Below, piece after piece: positions 17,267 to 26,427 of a stretch of 64,000 bases of DNA. This DNA comes from Pseudomonadota bacterium (GTDB lineage Bacteria > Pseudomonadota > Alphaproteobacteria > Rhizobiales > Xanthobacteraceae): the NCBI GenBank assembly GCA_023404675.1, contig JAEYAW010000027.1, positions 62,001 to 126,000 of the forward strand. Direction: 5' to 3'. How positions within the stretch are numbered: position 1 is the stretch's first letter; each line of letters opens with the position of its first letter. A program made the translations under genes and the position numbers. A model generated the notes under the pieces. That model was not told the origin of the DNA, did no database searches, and saw only the letters and a program-made list of their open reading frames with translations.

Positions 17267-18436
17267 CTAGAACGGCAGCCCCACGTAATTCTCGGACAGC
17301 GAGGCGGTCGCTGCGCGGGAATTGACGACGTAGTCGAGTTCGGCAAGCTGAATCCGGGCACCGAACGCGCCGTTGTCCGGAAATACGTGCAGCATGGAGG
17401 TCATCCACCACGAGAAGCGCACGGCTTTCCATACCCGCGCCAGCGCGCGCGCCGAATAGGCGTCGATCCCGGCCGGTGATTTGTCGCCGTAGAACTCGCG
17501 CAGGGCCGTTGCGAGGTAGTGCACGTCGCTGGCGGCGAGGTTGAGACCCTTGGCGCCGGTCGGCGGCACGATATGGGCGGCGTCGCCGGCGAGGAACAGG
17601 CGGCCGAACCGCATCGGCTCCGCGACGAAGCTGCGCAGCGGTGCGATGCTCTTCTCGATCGAGGGGGCGGTGATCAGCGTTTCGGCAGTCTCGGTGTCGA
17701 GCCGGCTGCGCAACTCGTCCCAGAAGCGCTGATCACTCCAGTCTTCCACCTTGTCATCAAGGGGGCATTGCACATAGTAGCGGCTGCGCGCCGGCGAACG
17801 CATCGAACACAGCGCGAAGCCGCGCGGATGGTTGACGTAGATCAGTTCGTTCGACACCGGCGGCGCGTCGCACAAGACCCCCAGCCATCCGAACGGATAG
17901 ACCCGCTCATAGGTCGACAAGGCCGACTCCGGAATGCTCTGGCGGCTGACGCCGTGAAAGCCGTCGCAACCCGCGATGAAATCGCAGTGCACCTCATGGG
18001 TGACACCGTTTTTCACGTAGGTGACGCGGGGATGGTCGCTGCCGATATCGTGAAGCGCGACATCCTCGGCCTCGTAGATGGTTTCACGCCCGGCGGCGAT
18101 TCGCGCATCCATCAGGTCGCGGGTGACTTCGGTCTGGCCATAGATCGTCACGACCTTGCCGATGGCTTCGCGAAAATCGATACGCTGGCGTGCGCCGTTG
18201 AAAGCCAGCTCCACGCCGTCATGAATCAGGCCCTCGTGATGCAGGCGGCCTGCTGCGCCCACTTCGTCCAGAAGCCCCACCGTTCCCTGCTCAAGGACGC
18301 CCGCGCGGATGCGGCCAAGGACGTAGTAACGGTCCTTGCGCTCAAGAATGACATTGTCGATTCCGTAGGAATGGAGAAGCTGGCCGAGCAGAAGGCCTGC
18401 CGGGCCGGAGCCGATGATCGCCACCTGAGTCCGCAC
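17267..18436 (-). CDS. pobA: 4-Hydroxybenzoate 3-monooxygenase
   Basis: FAD-dependent aromatic hydroxylase that turns 4-hydroxybenzoate into protocatechuate with NADPH and O2. The 389-residue length matches PobA (394 in Pseudomonas). The FAD motif GSGPAGLLLG is at residues 9-18, the DG motif CDGFHGVSRQSIP is in the middle, and the second FAD motif FLAGDAAHIVPPTGAKGLNLAASD is near 280. The SRYYVQCPLDD segment carries the substrate-pocket Ser/Arg/Tyr cluster expected of PobA. It stands next to, and divergent from, the hydroxycinnamate genes whose end product is 4-hydroxybenzoate, which strongly supports the call. Confidence 0.94.
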   Translation of the reverse strand: MRTQVAIIGSGPAGLLLGQLLHSYGIDNVILERKDRYYVLGRIRAGVLEQGTVGLLDEVGAAGRLHHEGLIHDGVELAFNGARQRIDFREAIGKVVTIYGQTEVTRDLMDARIAAGRETIYEAEDVALHDIGSDHPRVTYVKNGVTHEVHCDFIAGCDGFHGVSRQSIPESALSTYERVYPFGWLGVLCDAPPVSNELIYVNHPRGFALCSMRSPARSRYYVQCPLDDKVEDWSDQRFWDELRSRLDTETAETLITAPSIEKSIAPLRSFVAEPMRFGRLFLAGDAAHIVPPTGAKGLNLAASDVHYLATALREFYGDKSPAGIDAYSARALARVWKAVRFSWWMTSMLHVFPDNGAFGARIQLAELDYVVNSRAATASLSENYVGLPF

Positions 18437-18498
18437 GCCGTCATTCCTCCCTGGGCGAGCACTGTTCCATGAAACCTATGGCACGGCGCCTGCGTCCT

Positions 18499-18522
18499 CG
18501 CAAAACGCTTTTGCGCCGCAAA
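18499..18522. promoter_or_regulatory. Candidate pobA operator (CGCAAAA inverted repeat)
   Basis: CGCAAAACGCTTTTGCG (18499-18515) is a perfect 7-bp inverted repeat around CGC, and a third half-site CGCAAA follows at 18517-18522. It lies 63-86 bp before the pobA start on the side of the couA-like promoter. A pobA-specific regulator may bind here, but no such regulator gene is adjacent. Inference only. Confidence 0.4.
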
Positions 18523-18598
18523 CTCTCAACAAAAACTGCACAGCGACCAGGGTCGTGAACAGGCGCGCCACGCGCGTCGCCGCAGGCGGCGGTTCATA

Positions 18599-18629
18599 TT
18601 GACTCCGACCGATGGTTATATACTATAAC
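18599..18629 (+). promoter_or_regulatory. couA-like promoter with overlapping palindromic operator
   Basis: TTGACT at 18599-18604 looks like a -35 element, and an AT-rich -10 region (TACTAT or ACTATA, spacing 16-17) overlaps a perfect inverted repeat GTTATATACTATAAC at 18615-18629. A repressor on this repeat would block RNA polymerase. The first in-frame ATG of the crotonase frame (18612) falls inside this promoter, which is why the later ATG at 18663 was chosen. The same 15-mer recurs with 11 of 15 matches before the MarR gene at 26428-26442. Confidence 0.6.
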
Positions 18630-18662
18630 TATTTACAACGATCCGAAACGGATGCTCTGAAG

Positions 18663-19496
18663 ATGGGAAACGCCGTGGCCGAAACGTCGGCCGGAGGAAG
18701 TACTGGCGCGCGCGCCGGTGCGGGAGATGCGCCGCCGCTCGTGATCGGGCAGGTCGGATCGGTGCTTGACGTTGCCCTCAATCGTCCGGCCAAGCGCAAC
18801 GCGCTCAACGACCGGATTATCAGCGACATCGAAGCCTGCTTTGCGAACATACCGTCTGATGTCGGGGCCGTCGTGCTCCGCGGCGTCGGCGATCACTTCT
18901 CGGCAGGTCTCGATCTGTCCGAACTGTCAGAGCGCGACGCCACGGAGGGGCTGATTCACTCGCGGACCTGGCATCAGGCGTTCGACCGTATCCAGTATTG
19001 CCGGGTGCCGGTGGTCGCGGCGCTGGCGGGCGCGGTGATCGGCGGCGGGCTCGAACTGGCCTGCGCGGCCCATATCCGCGTCGCCGACGCCAGTGCCTAT
19101 TACGCGTTGCCGGAAGGCCAGCGCGGAATCTTCGTCGGCGGCGGCGGTTCGGTGCGGCTGCCGCGGCTGATCGGCGTCGCGCCGATGATGGACATGATGC
19201 TCACGGGCCGCGTCTATTCGGCGGCAGAGGGCGTCACGCTCGGCTTCTCCCAGTATCTCTCCGAACCCGGCGGCGCGCATGCGAAAGCCATGGAGCTCGC
19301 GCAGCGCATCACCCAGAACGCGCCGCTGACGAATTTTGCCGTGTTGCAGGCCCTGCCGATGATCGCCGAGGCCAATCCGCAGGCAGGCTTCATCATGGAG
19401 GCGCTGATGGCGACCGTGGCGCAGAGCGACAAGGAGGCGAAGCGGCGGATCAATGATTTTCTGGCGCACAAGGCAGCGAAAGTGAAGCCGACCTGA
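18663..19496 (+). CDS. couA: Crotonase-family hydroxycinnamoyl-CoA hydratase-lyase (CouA-like)
   Basis: Probably hydrates the side chain of p-coumaroyl- or feruloyl-CoA and cleaves it to the aromatic aldehyde and acetyl-CoA. From ATG 18663 the protein has 277 residues. Oxyanion-hole segments FSAGLDL (79-85) and GAVIGGG are present, and both crotonase acidic residues are kept: Glu131 in GGGLELA and Glu151 in LPEGQRG. The next gene, 1 nt downstream, is the matching CoA synthetase. This pair, a LivK-type binding protein, HAAT permeases and a MarR regulator reproduce the R. palustris couAB-couR region as I recall it. Plain enoyl-CoA hydratase activity cannot be excluded from sequence alone. Confidence 0.8.
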   Translation: MGNAVAETSAGGSTGARAGAGDAPPLVIGQVGSVLDVALNRPAKRNALNDRIISDIEACFANIPSDVGAVVLRGVGDHFSAGLDLSELSERDATEGLIHSRTWHQAFDRIQYCRVPVVAALAGAVIGGGLELACAAHIRVADASAYYALPEGQRGIFVGGGGSVRLPRLIGVAPMMDMMLTGRVYSAAEGVTLGFSQYLSEPGGAHAKAMELAQRITQNAPLTNFAVLQALPMIAEANPQAGFIMEALMATVAQSDKEAKRRINDFLAHKAAKVKPT

Positions 19497-19497
19497 C

Positions 19498-21390
19498 ATG
19501 AGCGCGCAGCCGCACGAGGTGCAGGCGGATTTTGCTGGCGGCGGTCAGGCTGCGCCGCTGCGGCCGATCTCGTTTGGCGACGTCTCCGTCGAGATCACGC
19601 ATCGCGATGACGGTGCGGTGCATCTGAAGCCGCGCCGCGCGCTTCCCGACTATCCGTCGCGGATCACCGATCGTCTGACATACTGGGCGGTGCAGACGCC
19701 TGGCCGTATATTCATGGCCGAGCGACACGGCGATGCGCCGGGCTGGCGCGAAATCACCTATGCCGGTCTGATGGCCTCAGCCCGCGCGCTGGCCTCCGCG
19801 TTTATCGCGCGGGGACTGTCCGCCGAGCGGCCGATCGTGATCCTCTCCGGAAATTCCATCGACCATGCGCTGGTCGCGTTCGGGGCGCTCTATGCAGGCG
19901 TTCCGTTCTGCCCTGTCTCGCCGGCCTATTCGCTGGTGTCGAAGGACTTCGCCAAGCTGAAATACCTGATGGGCCTGCTGACGCCGGGCCTCGTGTTCGT
20001 CGACAATGTCGAACCGTTCGCCGCAGCGCTCGCCACGGTGGTGCCGGACGGGACCGAGATCGTCGCCGTGCGCGGCACGCTGCCGGGCCGCGACGTGACG
20101 CCGCTGGCGCAACTGCTGGCGACGCCCGAGCACGTGCAGCTCGACGATCGACACGATGCTGTCGGGCCGGACACCATCGCGAAATTCCTGCTTACGTCTG
20201 GCTCCACCGGCCATCCCAAGGCCGTCATCAACACCCAGCGTATGCTGTGCGCCAATCAGGTGATGATGCGCGAGGTGATGGCGTTTCTGAAGGACGAACC
20301 GCCGGTGATCGTCGACTGGCTGCCGTGGAATCACACCTTCGGCGGCAATCACAATATCGGGTTGACGCTCTATAACGGCGGCTCGATGTATCTCGACAGC
20401 GGCAAGCCGGTGCCGGGCGGCATCGAGGAGACGGTCCGCAATCTGCGCGAAATTGCGCCGACCGTGTATTTCAACGTCCCGAAGGGCTACGAATCCCTGC
20501 TGCCTTATCTCCGCGACGATGCGTCCCTGCGGAAGATGTTCTTCTCGAAGCTGCACGCCATGTTCTTCAGTGGTGCGGCGCTGGCGCCGCATATCTGGCA
20601 GGGACTGGACGACCTCTCGGTGCAGGAGACCGGCCATCGCGTGCCCATGCTCACGGGCCTCGGCGCGACGGAAACCTCGCCGTTCTGCATGTCGGTGAAA
20701 CCGCAGACCAGCCGCTCCGGCCATATCGGCCTGCCGGCGCCCGGCAACGAGGTGAAGCTCGTTCCGGTCGAGGGCAAGATGGAAGTGCGCGCCAGAGGCC
20801 CCAACGTGATGCCGGGCTACTGGCGTCAACCCGATCTGACCGCGAAGGCGTTCGACGAGGAGGGCTACTATCGTTTCGGCGATGCGCTCAAGCCCGCTGT
20901 CGTTGACGATCTGCACGCAGGATTTGATTTCGACGGCCGCATCTCGGAGGATTTCAAGCTCGCCAGCGGCACCTGGGTCAGCATCGGTCCGCTGCGGGCG
21001 CGGTTCGTCGCGGCGTGCGCGCCCCTAGTGCGGGACGTGGTGATTGCCGGCCTCAATCGCGACGACCTCGCCGCACTCGTGGTGCTCGATCTGGACGGCT
21101 GCCGTGCGATCAATCCGGCGCTGCCCGTGGACAACCCGGCAGCGGCTGCCGCCGATCCGGCCGTCCGCGCGGCGTTCTCAGATCGTCTGGCGCGCTTCGC
21201 CGCGTCCGCCACCGGATCGTCGACCCGGATCGCGCAGGCGGTGCTGCTCGATACGCCGCTGCAGATCGACCGGGGCGAGGTCACCGACAAGGGCTCGGTG
21301 AACCAGCGCGCGGTGCTGGAAGCCCGCGCCGCGCTGGTCGATGCGATCTACCGCGGCGAGCCGCAGGCGAAGGTCATCAGCGTGGGCTGA
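19498..21390 (+). CDS. couB: Hydroxycinnamate:CoA ligase / feruloyl-CoA synthase (CouB-like)
   Basis: ATP-dependent ligase that activates hydroxycinnamic acids to CoA thioesters through an acyl-AMP. The 630-residue length is that of the feruloyl-CoA synthase subfamily rather than of ordinary 4-coumarate ligases (about 550). The P-loop-like motif LLTSGSTGHPKAV is near residue 234, with DWLPWNHTFGGNHN following. The subfamily hallmark DGRISEDFKLASGTWVS near 478 replaces the usual GRxKE/D motif. ATG 19498 begins directly after the couA-like stop, so the two are co-translated. The substrate range (coumarate, ferulate, caffeate) is inferred. Confidence 0.86.
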   Translation: MSAQPHEVQADFAGGGQAAPLRPISFGDVSVEITHRDDGAVHLKPRRALPDYPSRITDRLTYWAVQTPGRIFMAERHGDAPGWREITYAGLMASARALASAFIARGLSAERPIVILSGNSIDHALVAFGALYAGVPFCPVSPAYSLVSKDFAKLKYLMGLLTPGLVFVDNVEPFAAALATVVPDGTEIVAVRGTLPGRDVTPLAQLLATPEHVQLDDRHDAVGPDTIAKFLLTSGSTGHPKAVINTQRMLCANQVMMREVMAFLKDEPPVIVDWLPWNHTFGGNHNIGLTLYNGGSMYLDSGKPVPGGIEETVRNLREIAPTVYFNVPKGYESLLPYLRDDASLRKMFFSKLHAMFFSGAALAPHIWQGLDDLSVQETGHRVPMLTGLGATETSPFCMSVKPQTSRSGHIGLPAPGNEVKLVPVEGKMEVRARGPNVMPGYWRQPDLTAKAFDEEGYYRFGDALKPAVVDDLHAGFDFDGRISEDFKLASGTWVSIGPLRARFVAACAPLVRDVVIAGLNRDDLAALVVLDLDGCRAINPALPVDNPAAAAADPAVRAAFSDRLARFAASATGSSTRIAQAVLLDTPLQIDRGEVTDKGSVNQRAVLEARAALVDAIYRGEPQAKVISVG

Positions 21391-21488
21391 TTCCGCACGT
21401 GCGTTGCCCCGGCAATGACGTGCGATGAATTGCCATCGGCGCGCCGCGACGATACAAGCAGGCAACAAAGCATTGCAGGGAGGATACT

Positions 21489-22643
21489 GTGAAGCACTGG
21501 ATTATGTCGGCCGCCTGCGCGGCGCTCTTGATCGCGCCCGCATCGTTCGGTCCTGCCGCCGCTCAAACCAAAGAGATCAATGTGGGGATTACGGTCTCGA
21601 CCACGGGACCGGCAGCCGCCCTCGGCATTCCCGAGCGCAACGCGCTGGAATTCGTGCCGAAGGAGATTGGCGGCGTCCCCATCAAGATCACCGTGCTCGA
21701 CGACGGTGGCGATCCAGCCACCGCGACCACCAATGCGCGCCGTTTCGTGACGGATACCAAGGCCGATATCATCATGGGCTCGTCGGTCACGCCGCCGACT
21801 ATCGCGGTATCCAACGTCGCCAACGAGGCGGGCGTTCCGCATTTCGCGCTCGCGCCGCTGCCGATCACGCCGGAGCGCGCCAAGTGGTCCGTGGTGATGC
21901 CGCAGCCGGTGCCGATCGTCGGCAAGGCGCTGTACGACCATATGAAAAAGAGCAACGTGAAGACCGTGGGCTATATCGGCTTTTCCGATTCCTACGGCGA
22001 CCTGTGGTTCGGCGATCTCAAGAAGCAGACCGAGCCGATGGGCATCAAGATCGTGGCCGAGGAACGGTTCGCGCGGCCCGATACGTCCGTCGCGGGACAA
22101 GTGCTGAAACTGGTCGCGGCCAATCCCGATGCGATCCTGATCGGCGCCTCCGGCACCGCCGCCGGACTGCCGCAATCGGCGTTGCGCGAGCGCGGCTACA
22201 AGGGCCTGATCTATCAGACCCACGGTGCGGCCAGCATGGATTTCATTCGCATCGCCGGCAAGGCGGCTGAAGGTGTGATCATGGTGTCCGGTCCGGTGAT
22301 GGATCCTGAAGGGCAGGACGACAGCGCGCTGACGAAAAAGCCGGGCCTTGCGCTGAACAGCGCCTACGAGGCCAAGCATGGACCGAGCAGCCGCAGCCAG
22401 TTCGCGGCGCATTCCTACGATGCGTTCGAGCTTCTCAAGCGTGTCATCCCGGTCGCGCTGAAGTCGGCGCAGCCGGGCACGCCGGAGTTTCGCGAAGCGA
22501 TCCGCCAGGCGCTATTGTCGGAAAAGGATCTCGCGGCCTCGCAGGGCGTCTACAATTTCACCGAAACGGATCGCTACGGCGTGGACGAGCGCTCGCGCAT
22601 CCTGCTGACGGTGAAGGACGGCAAGTACGTCCAGATCAAGTGA
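21489..22643 (+). CDS. Periplasmic aromatic-acid-binding protein, LivK type (system 2, CouP-like)
   Basis: Periplasmic receptor of the second HAAT importer, 384 residues. The start is GTG at 21489 behind GGGAGG. A signal peptide ends near residue 26 (GPAAAQ), then the Peripla_BP_6 core starts with INVGITVSTTGPAAALG. It lies 98 bp after the ligase gene on the same strand and ends at a strong terminator, whereas its membrane and ATPase partners are convergent on the other strand. By position it matches CouP of R. palustris, which binds hydroxycinnamates; the ligand here is inferred. Confidence 0.88.
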   Translation: MKHWIMSAACAALLIAPASFGPAAAQTKEINVGITVSTTGPAAALGIPERNALEFVPKEIGGVPIKITVLDDGGDPATATTNARRFVTDTKADIIMGSSVTPPTIAVSNVANEAGVPHFALAPLPITPERAKWSVVMPQPVPIVGKALYDHMKKSNVKTVGYIGFSDSYGDLWFGDLKKQTEPMGIKIVAEERFARPDTSVAGQVLKLVAANPDAILIGASGTAAGLPQSALRERGYKGLIYQTHGAASMDFIRIAGKAAEGVIMVSGPVMDPEGQDDSALTKKPGLALNSAYEAKHGPSSRSQFAAHSYDAFELLKRVIPVALKSAQPGTPEFREAIRQALLSEKDLAASQGVYNFTETDRYGVDERSRILLTVKDGKYVQIK

Positions 22644-22671
22644 CGGCGCGACGCATCTGATGAGGTGAAAT

Positions 22672-22696
22672 GGCCGGGCGCTCGTCCCGGCCTTTT
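22672..22696 (+). terminator. Rho-independent terminator of the couAB/binding-protein run
   Basis: Stem GGCCGGG (22672-22678) pairs with CCCGGCC (22686-22692) around a 7-nt loop and is followed by TTTT. It lies 29 bp after the stop of the binding-protein gene and before the convergent LivF-type gene. Confidence 0.82.
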
Positions 22697-22782
22697 CATT
22701 GGCCGGCCCTCTGCTCCGAAGGGCGCAGCGATCTCTGATCGGGATCCAGACGTTCGCCGGGATGATGACGGGCGTGAATGCC

Positions 22783-23511
22783 CTAACCGGCCGTCCCGCT
22801 CTCGAATCCCAGATAGCTCGCGACCACGCGCGGATCGGCCGCGATGTCGGAGGCCGCGCCCTGCATGACGAATTCACCCAGTTCCATCACATAGGCGCGG
22901 TCGGCGATCCTCAGTGCCGCGTTGGCGTTCTGCTCGACCAGCAGGATGGAGACGCCATCGCGGCGCAGTTCGGCGATGGTGACAAAGATGTCGGCGACGA
23001 TTTTGGGCGCAAGGCCGAGCGAGGGCTCGTCCAGCATCAGCAGCGTTGGTGCGCTCATCAGCGCCCGGCCCATGGCCAGCATCTGCTGCTCGCCGCCGGA
23101 CAGCGTGCCGGCCAGTTGCGGCCGCCGCTCCTTCAGGCGCGGAAACAGCGTGTAGACCTGATCCAGCGTACGCTTCGCCTGCGCTGATGCGACGCGGAAT
23201 CCGCCGAGCTGGAGATTGTCCTCCACCGTCATGGTGCTGAACAGCTCGCGATGCTCCGGCACCAGACAAAGACCCGCCGCCACCCGATCCTCGATGTCGA
23301 GGCGCGAGATGGTCCGGTCCGCGAAGGTCACGGCGCCGCTGAGCGGCAGGACGCCCATGATGGCGTTGAGCAGCGTCGTCTTGCCCGCGCCATTGGCGCC
23401 GACGATGGTGACGATCTCGTTCGCGCCCACCGTCAGCGAGGCCGAGCGAACCGCTTCCACCTTGCCATAGGACACCGAGACATCCGAAACAGACAGCAGA
23501 GGGGAGGTCAT
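22783..23511 (-). CDS. HAAT-family ABC importer ATPase, LivF type (system 2)
   Basis: ATPase of importer system 2, 242 residues from ATG 23511, which overlaps the stop of the upstream fusion gene. It has Walker A GANGAGKT near residues 37-44, signature LSGGEQQ near 138 and Walker B LLMLDEPSLGLAP. It is the last gene of the minus-strand set LivH, LivM-LivG, LivF. The frame is open further upstream, but that part is only out-of-frame fusion-gene sequence. Confidence 0.92.
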   Translation of the reverse strand: MTSPLLSVSDVSVSYGKVEAVRSASLTVGANEIVTIVGANGAGKTTLLNAIMGVLPLSGAVTFADRTISRLDIEDRVAAGLCLVPEHRELFSTMTVEDNLQLGGFRVASAQAKRTLDQVYTLFPRLKERRPQLAGTLSGGEQQMLAMGRALMSAPTLLMLDEPSLGLAPKIVADIFVTIAELRRDGVSILLVEQNANAALRIADRAYVMELGEFVMQGAASDIAADPRVVASYLGFESGTAG

Positions 23512-25286
23512 GCCGCGCCTCCGAGATAGGCCTTGATGACGTCGGGATTGGTCTTGATCTCGGCGGGAACGCCCTCGGCGATCTTCGCGCCGAAATCCAG
23601 CACGACGATGCGGCTGGCAAGGTTCATCACGAAGCCCATGTCGTGCTCGACCAGCAGCACCGACATGCCGCCGTCGCGCAACTGCCGCAGCAACTCGGCC
23701 AGTTTCTGCTTTTCCATGTGGCGCAGGCCTGCTGCGGGCTCGTCCAGCAGCAGCAGCACCGGATCGGCGCATAGTGCGCGGGCGATCTCGACGATGCGCT
23801 GCTGGCCGAGCGACAGGTTGCCCGCGAGCTGGTTCATCTCGCTGGTCAAGCCGACACGGGCGATCTGTCGGGCCGCCTCCGCCAGCAGTTTCGCTTCGTC
23901 CGCGCGGTCGAGCCGGAGCATGCTGCCCACCGGGCCTGCGTGGCCGCGCTGATGCGTGCCGAGCGCGACATTCTCCAGCACCGTCATGTCGGGCACCAGC
24001 TTGACGTGCTGGAAGGTGCGCGCCACGCCTCGCCGCACGATCTCCTGCGGCCGCTTGCCGGAGATGATCTCGTCGCGCAGCGCAACGGAGCCTGCGGTCG
24101 CCGCCAGCACGCCGGTGATGAGATTGAACGTCGTGCTCTTGCCCGCGCCGTTTGGTCCGATCAGTGCCACGATCTCCTGCGGGCGGACATTAAAGGAGAC
24201 GTTGTTGACCGCGACCACGCCGCCGAACTGCTTGCGCGCCTCACGCACGTCGAGCAGCGGAGCCGTGCCGGCATGCGCGCCGACGTCGTCTCCACGCGGC
24301 GGCAGCGCTTCGGCTTCGCGCGGGTTGCGCCGTGGCGGCTCGATCCGCAGCAGCGCCATCAGGCGCGGCCAGATGCCGGTGGGTGCGACCTGGAGCAGCA
24401 GCACCAGCAGCAGGCCGAACACGATGGTTTCGAGCTGGGCTTCGGTGTTGAAGACGATGGGCAGCCAGCGTTGCAGCAACTCCTTCAGGATCACCACGAT
24501 GCCGGCGCCAAGCACCGCGCCCCAGACGTATCCTGCGCCGCCCACCACCGCGATGAACAGATATTCGATGCCGGCATGAAGGCCGAACGGCGTCGGGTTC
24601 ACCGCGCGCTGGAAATGCGCGTACAGCCAGCCAGACAGGCCGGCGAGGACCGCCGCATAGATGAAGACCAGCAGCTTGGCGCGCGAGGTCTCGACGCCGA
24701 ACGATTCGGCCGCGACATGGCCGCGCCGCAGCGCGCGGATGGCGCGGCCGGTGCGCGAATCCAGCAGGTTCATGGTCAGCAGGCCGCAGACGATCACCGC
24801 GAACCAGATCGCGAAATAGATCGTGCCCGCATCGCGCATCTCGAATCCGCCGATGGATAGTGGCCGGATGTTGGAGATGCCGTCGTTCCGCCCGAGAAAC
24901 TCCAGCTTGCTGAACAGGTAATACAGGCTGATGCCCCAGGCGATGGTGCCGAGCGGCAGGTAGTGTCCCGACAGCCGAACGGTGATGAGGCCGAGCAGCA
25001 CGGCGAAACAGCCGCTCACGATCAGCGACAACGGCAGCGTCAGCCAGGGCGAGACGCCATAGGCCGTCGTCAGCACGGCGGTGGTGTACGCGCCGAAGCC
25101 GCAGAACGCGGCCTGCCCGAACGATGTGAGGCCGCCGACGCCGGTGAGCAGCACGAGGCCCATGGCGACCAGCGCCGCGAGGCCGATATTGTCGAGCAGC
25201 ACCAGCCAGAACGGCGGGATGCCGGGGATGAAGGGGATCACCGCGATGATCGCGGCGAAGACGAGGATCGGCCAGCGCTGAGCCAT
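23508..25286 (-). CDS. Fused HAAT importer permease and ATPase, LivM-LivG (system 2)
   Basis: A single 592-residue polypeptide joins the permease and the first ATPase of the importer. Residues 1 to about 320 are a LivM-type membrane domain with the GVGGLTSFGQAAFCGFGAY hallmark and the coupling loop SRTGRAIRALRRGHVAAESFGVE. A proline/arginine-rich linker follows (about 320-345). The LivG-type ATPase has Walker A GPNGAGKS, signature LSLGQQRIVEIARAL and Walker B LLLLDEPAAGL. LivM-LivG fusions are known in this superfamily, but systems 1 and 3 of this window keep the two separate. It overlaps the LivH stop by one base. Confidence 0.93.
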   Translation of the reverse strand: MAQRWPILVFAAIIAVIPFIPGIPPFWLVLLDNIGLAALVAMGLVLLTGVGGLTSFGQAAFCGFGAYTTAVLTTAYGVSPWLTLPLSLIVSGCFAVLLGLITVRLSGHYLPLGTIAWGISLYYLFSKLEFLGRNDGISNIRPLSIGGFEMRDAGTIYFAIWFAVIVCGLLTMNLLDSRTGRAIRALRRGHVAAESFGVETSRAKLLVFIYAAVLAGLSGWLYAHFQRAVNPTPFGLHAGIEYLFIAVVGGAGYVWGAVLGAGIVVILKELLQRWLPIVFNTEAQLETIVFGLLLVLLLQVAPTGIWPRLMALLRIEPPRRNPREAEALPPRGDDVGAHAGTAPLLDVREARKQFGGVVAVNNVSFNVRPQEIVALIGPNGAGKSTTFNLITGVLAATAGSVALRDEIISGKRPQEIVRRGVARTFQHVKLVPDMTVLENVALGTHQRGHAGPVGSMLRLDRADEAKLLAEAARQIARVGLTSEMNQLAGNLSLGQQRIVEIARALCADPVLLLLDEPAAGLRHMEKQKLAELLRQLRDGGMSVLLVEHDMGFVMNLASRIVVLDFGAKIAEGVPAEIKTNPDVIKAYLGGAA

Positions 25287-26326
25287 CAGTCGTGATCCTC
25301 TTCCACGGCGGGGGCCGCCAGCGAGCGCAGCACCAGCACCGGCAGGATCAGGGTGAAAACGATCACTTCCTTGTAGTTGCTGGCGTAGAACGACGAGAAC
25401 GCTTCGACGACGCCGACCAGGATGGCGGCCACGGCCGTCAGCGGATAGCTGATCAGCCCGCCGATGATGGCGGCGACGAAGCCTTTCAGGCCGATCAGGA
25501 AACCCGTGTCATAGTATAGCGTTGTGATCGGGACGATCAGGATGCCGGAAATGGCGCCGATCACCGCGGCGAGGAGAAACGCCATCTGGCCGGACAGCGA
25601 GGTGCGGATGCCGACCAGCCGCGCGCCGAGCCGGTTGACCGCGGTGGCGCGCAGCGCCTTGCCGACCAGCGTGTAGCCGAAGAACAGCCACAGCGCGACG
25701 ATCAGCGCGGCGGTGATGGCGTAGACCGCGATGCTCTGCCCGGTGACGCGCAGCGGTCCCAGCGAGAACGCGGCGTCCGACAACGCCGGCGCGCGCATGC
25801 CCTCGGCACCGAAGAACACGAGGCCGATGCCCTGCAACGCCAGATGCGCGCCCACCGACGCGATCAGCAGCGTGAGCACGGAGGCGTGCGCGAGCGGCTG
25901 ATAGGCGATGCGATAAAGATAAAGGCCGATGCAGGCCACGATGACGAGTGACAGCGTGATGTTGACCGCGACCCCGGCGTCTCGCCCCGCGAGTGCCCAT
26001 GTGATGAGAACGACCAGGACGGGCAGCGCGATGTTCAGCCCTGCCGATCGCACGAGTTTTTTCGCCGAGAGTGCGTTGCGCTGGCTGAGCAGATCGAAGC
26101 CGAATGCGACGAGGCCCATCACCAGCGCCAGCAGCGCTGTGGCCGGCGTCTTGCCGGTGGACAACAGGGCGTAGGTGAGTGCGCCGTAGGTGATGAACTC
26201 GCCCTGTGGGATCAGGATGACGCGCGTGACCGCAAACACCAGCACGAGAGCGAGGCCAAGCAGCGCGTAGATTGCGCCGTTCGTCACGCCGTCCTGCAAC
26301 AGGAACAGCAGAATGGTGGAATCCAC
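25286..26326 (-). CDS. HAAT-family ABC importer permease, LivH type (system 2)
   Basis: Second permease of importer system 2, about 346 residues. The frame is open back to an ATG at 26428, but the first 34 codons are non-hydrophobic, and that ATG lies in the operator region shared with the MarR gene. I therefore chose the GTG at 26326, which has GGGGAG 10 nt upstream and begins directly with the LivH hallmark (VDSTILLFLLQDGVTNGAIY). The C-terminal part has the TSLSGQMAFLLAAVIGAISG coupling region. The gene is divergent from the MarR regulator, which presumably controls it. Confidence 0.88.
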   Translation of the reverse strand: MDSTILLFLLQDGVTNGAIYALLGLALVLVFAVTRVILIPQGEFITYGALTYALLSTGKTPATALLALVMGLVAFGFDLLSQRNALSAKKLVRSAGLNIALPVLVVLITWALAGRDAGVAVNITLSLVIVACIGLYLYRIAYQPLAHASVLTLLIASVGAHLALQGIGLVFFGAEGMRAPALSDAAFSLGPLRVTGQSIAVYAITAALIVALWLFFGYTLVGKALRATAVNRLGARLVGIRTSLSGQMAFLLAAVIGAISGILIVPITTLYYDTGFLIGLKGFVAAIIGGLISYPLTAVAAILVGVVEAFSSFYASNYKEVIVFTLILPVLVLRSLAAPAVEEDHD

Positions 26327-26427
26327 GGCGGCGGCGCTCCCCCTCGGCGTCCGGCTCTTCGGCCCGTCCGTTGAATCGGACTGTGGCATGGCCGAAGTCA
26401 CGAGCCCAATAAAGATAGGCCATAACA

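Noticed and set aside
18612..18662. Upstream start for the crotonase gene
   Set aside because: The ATG at 18612 falls between the -35 and -10 elements and next to the operator palindrome, so it cannot be in the mRNA made from that promoter.
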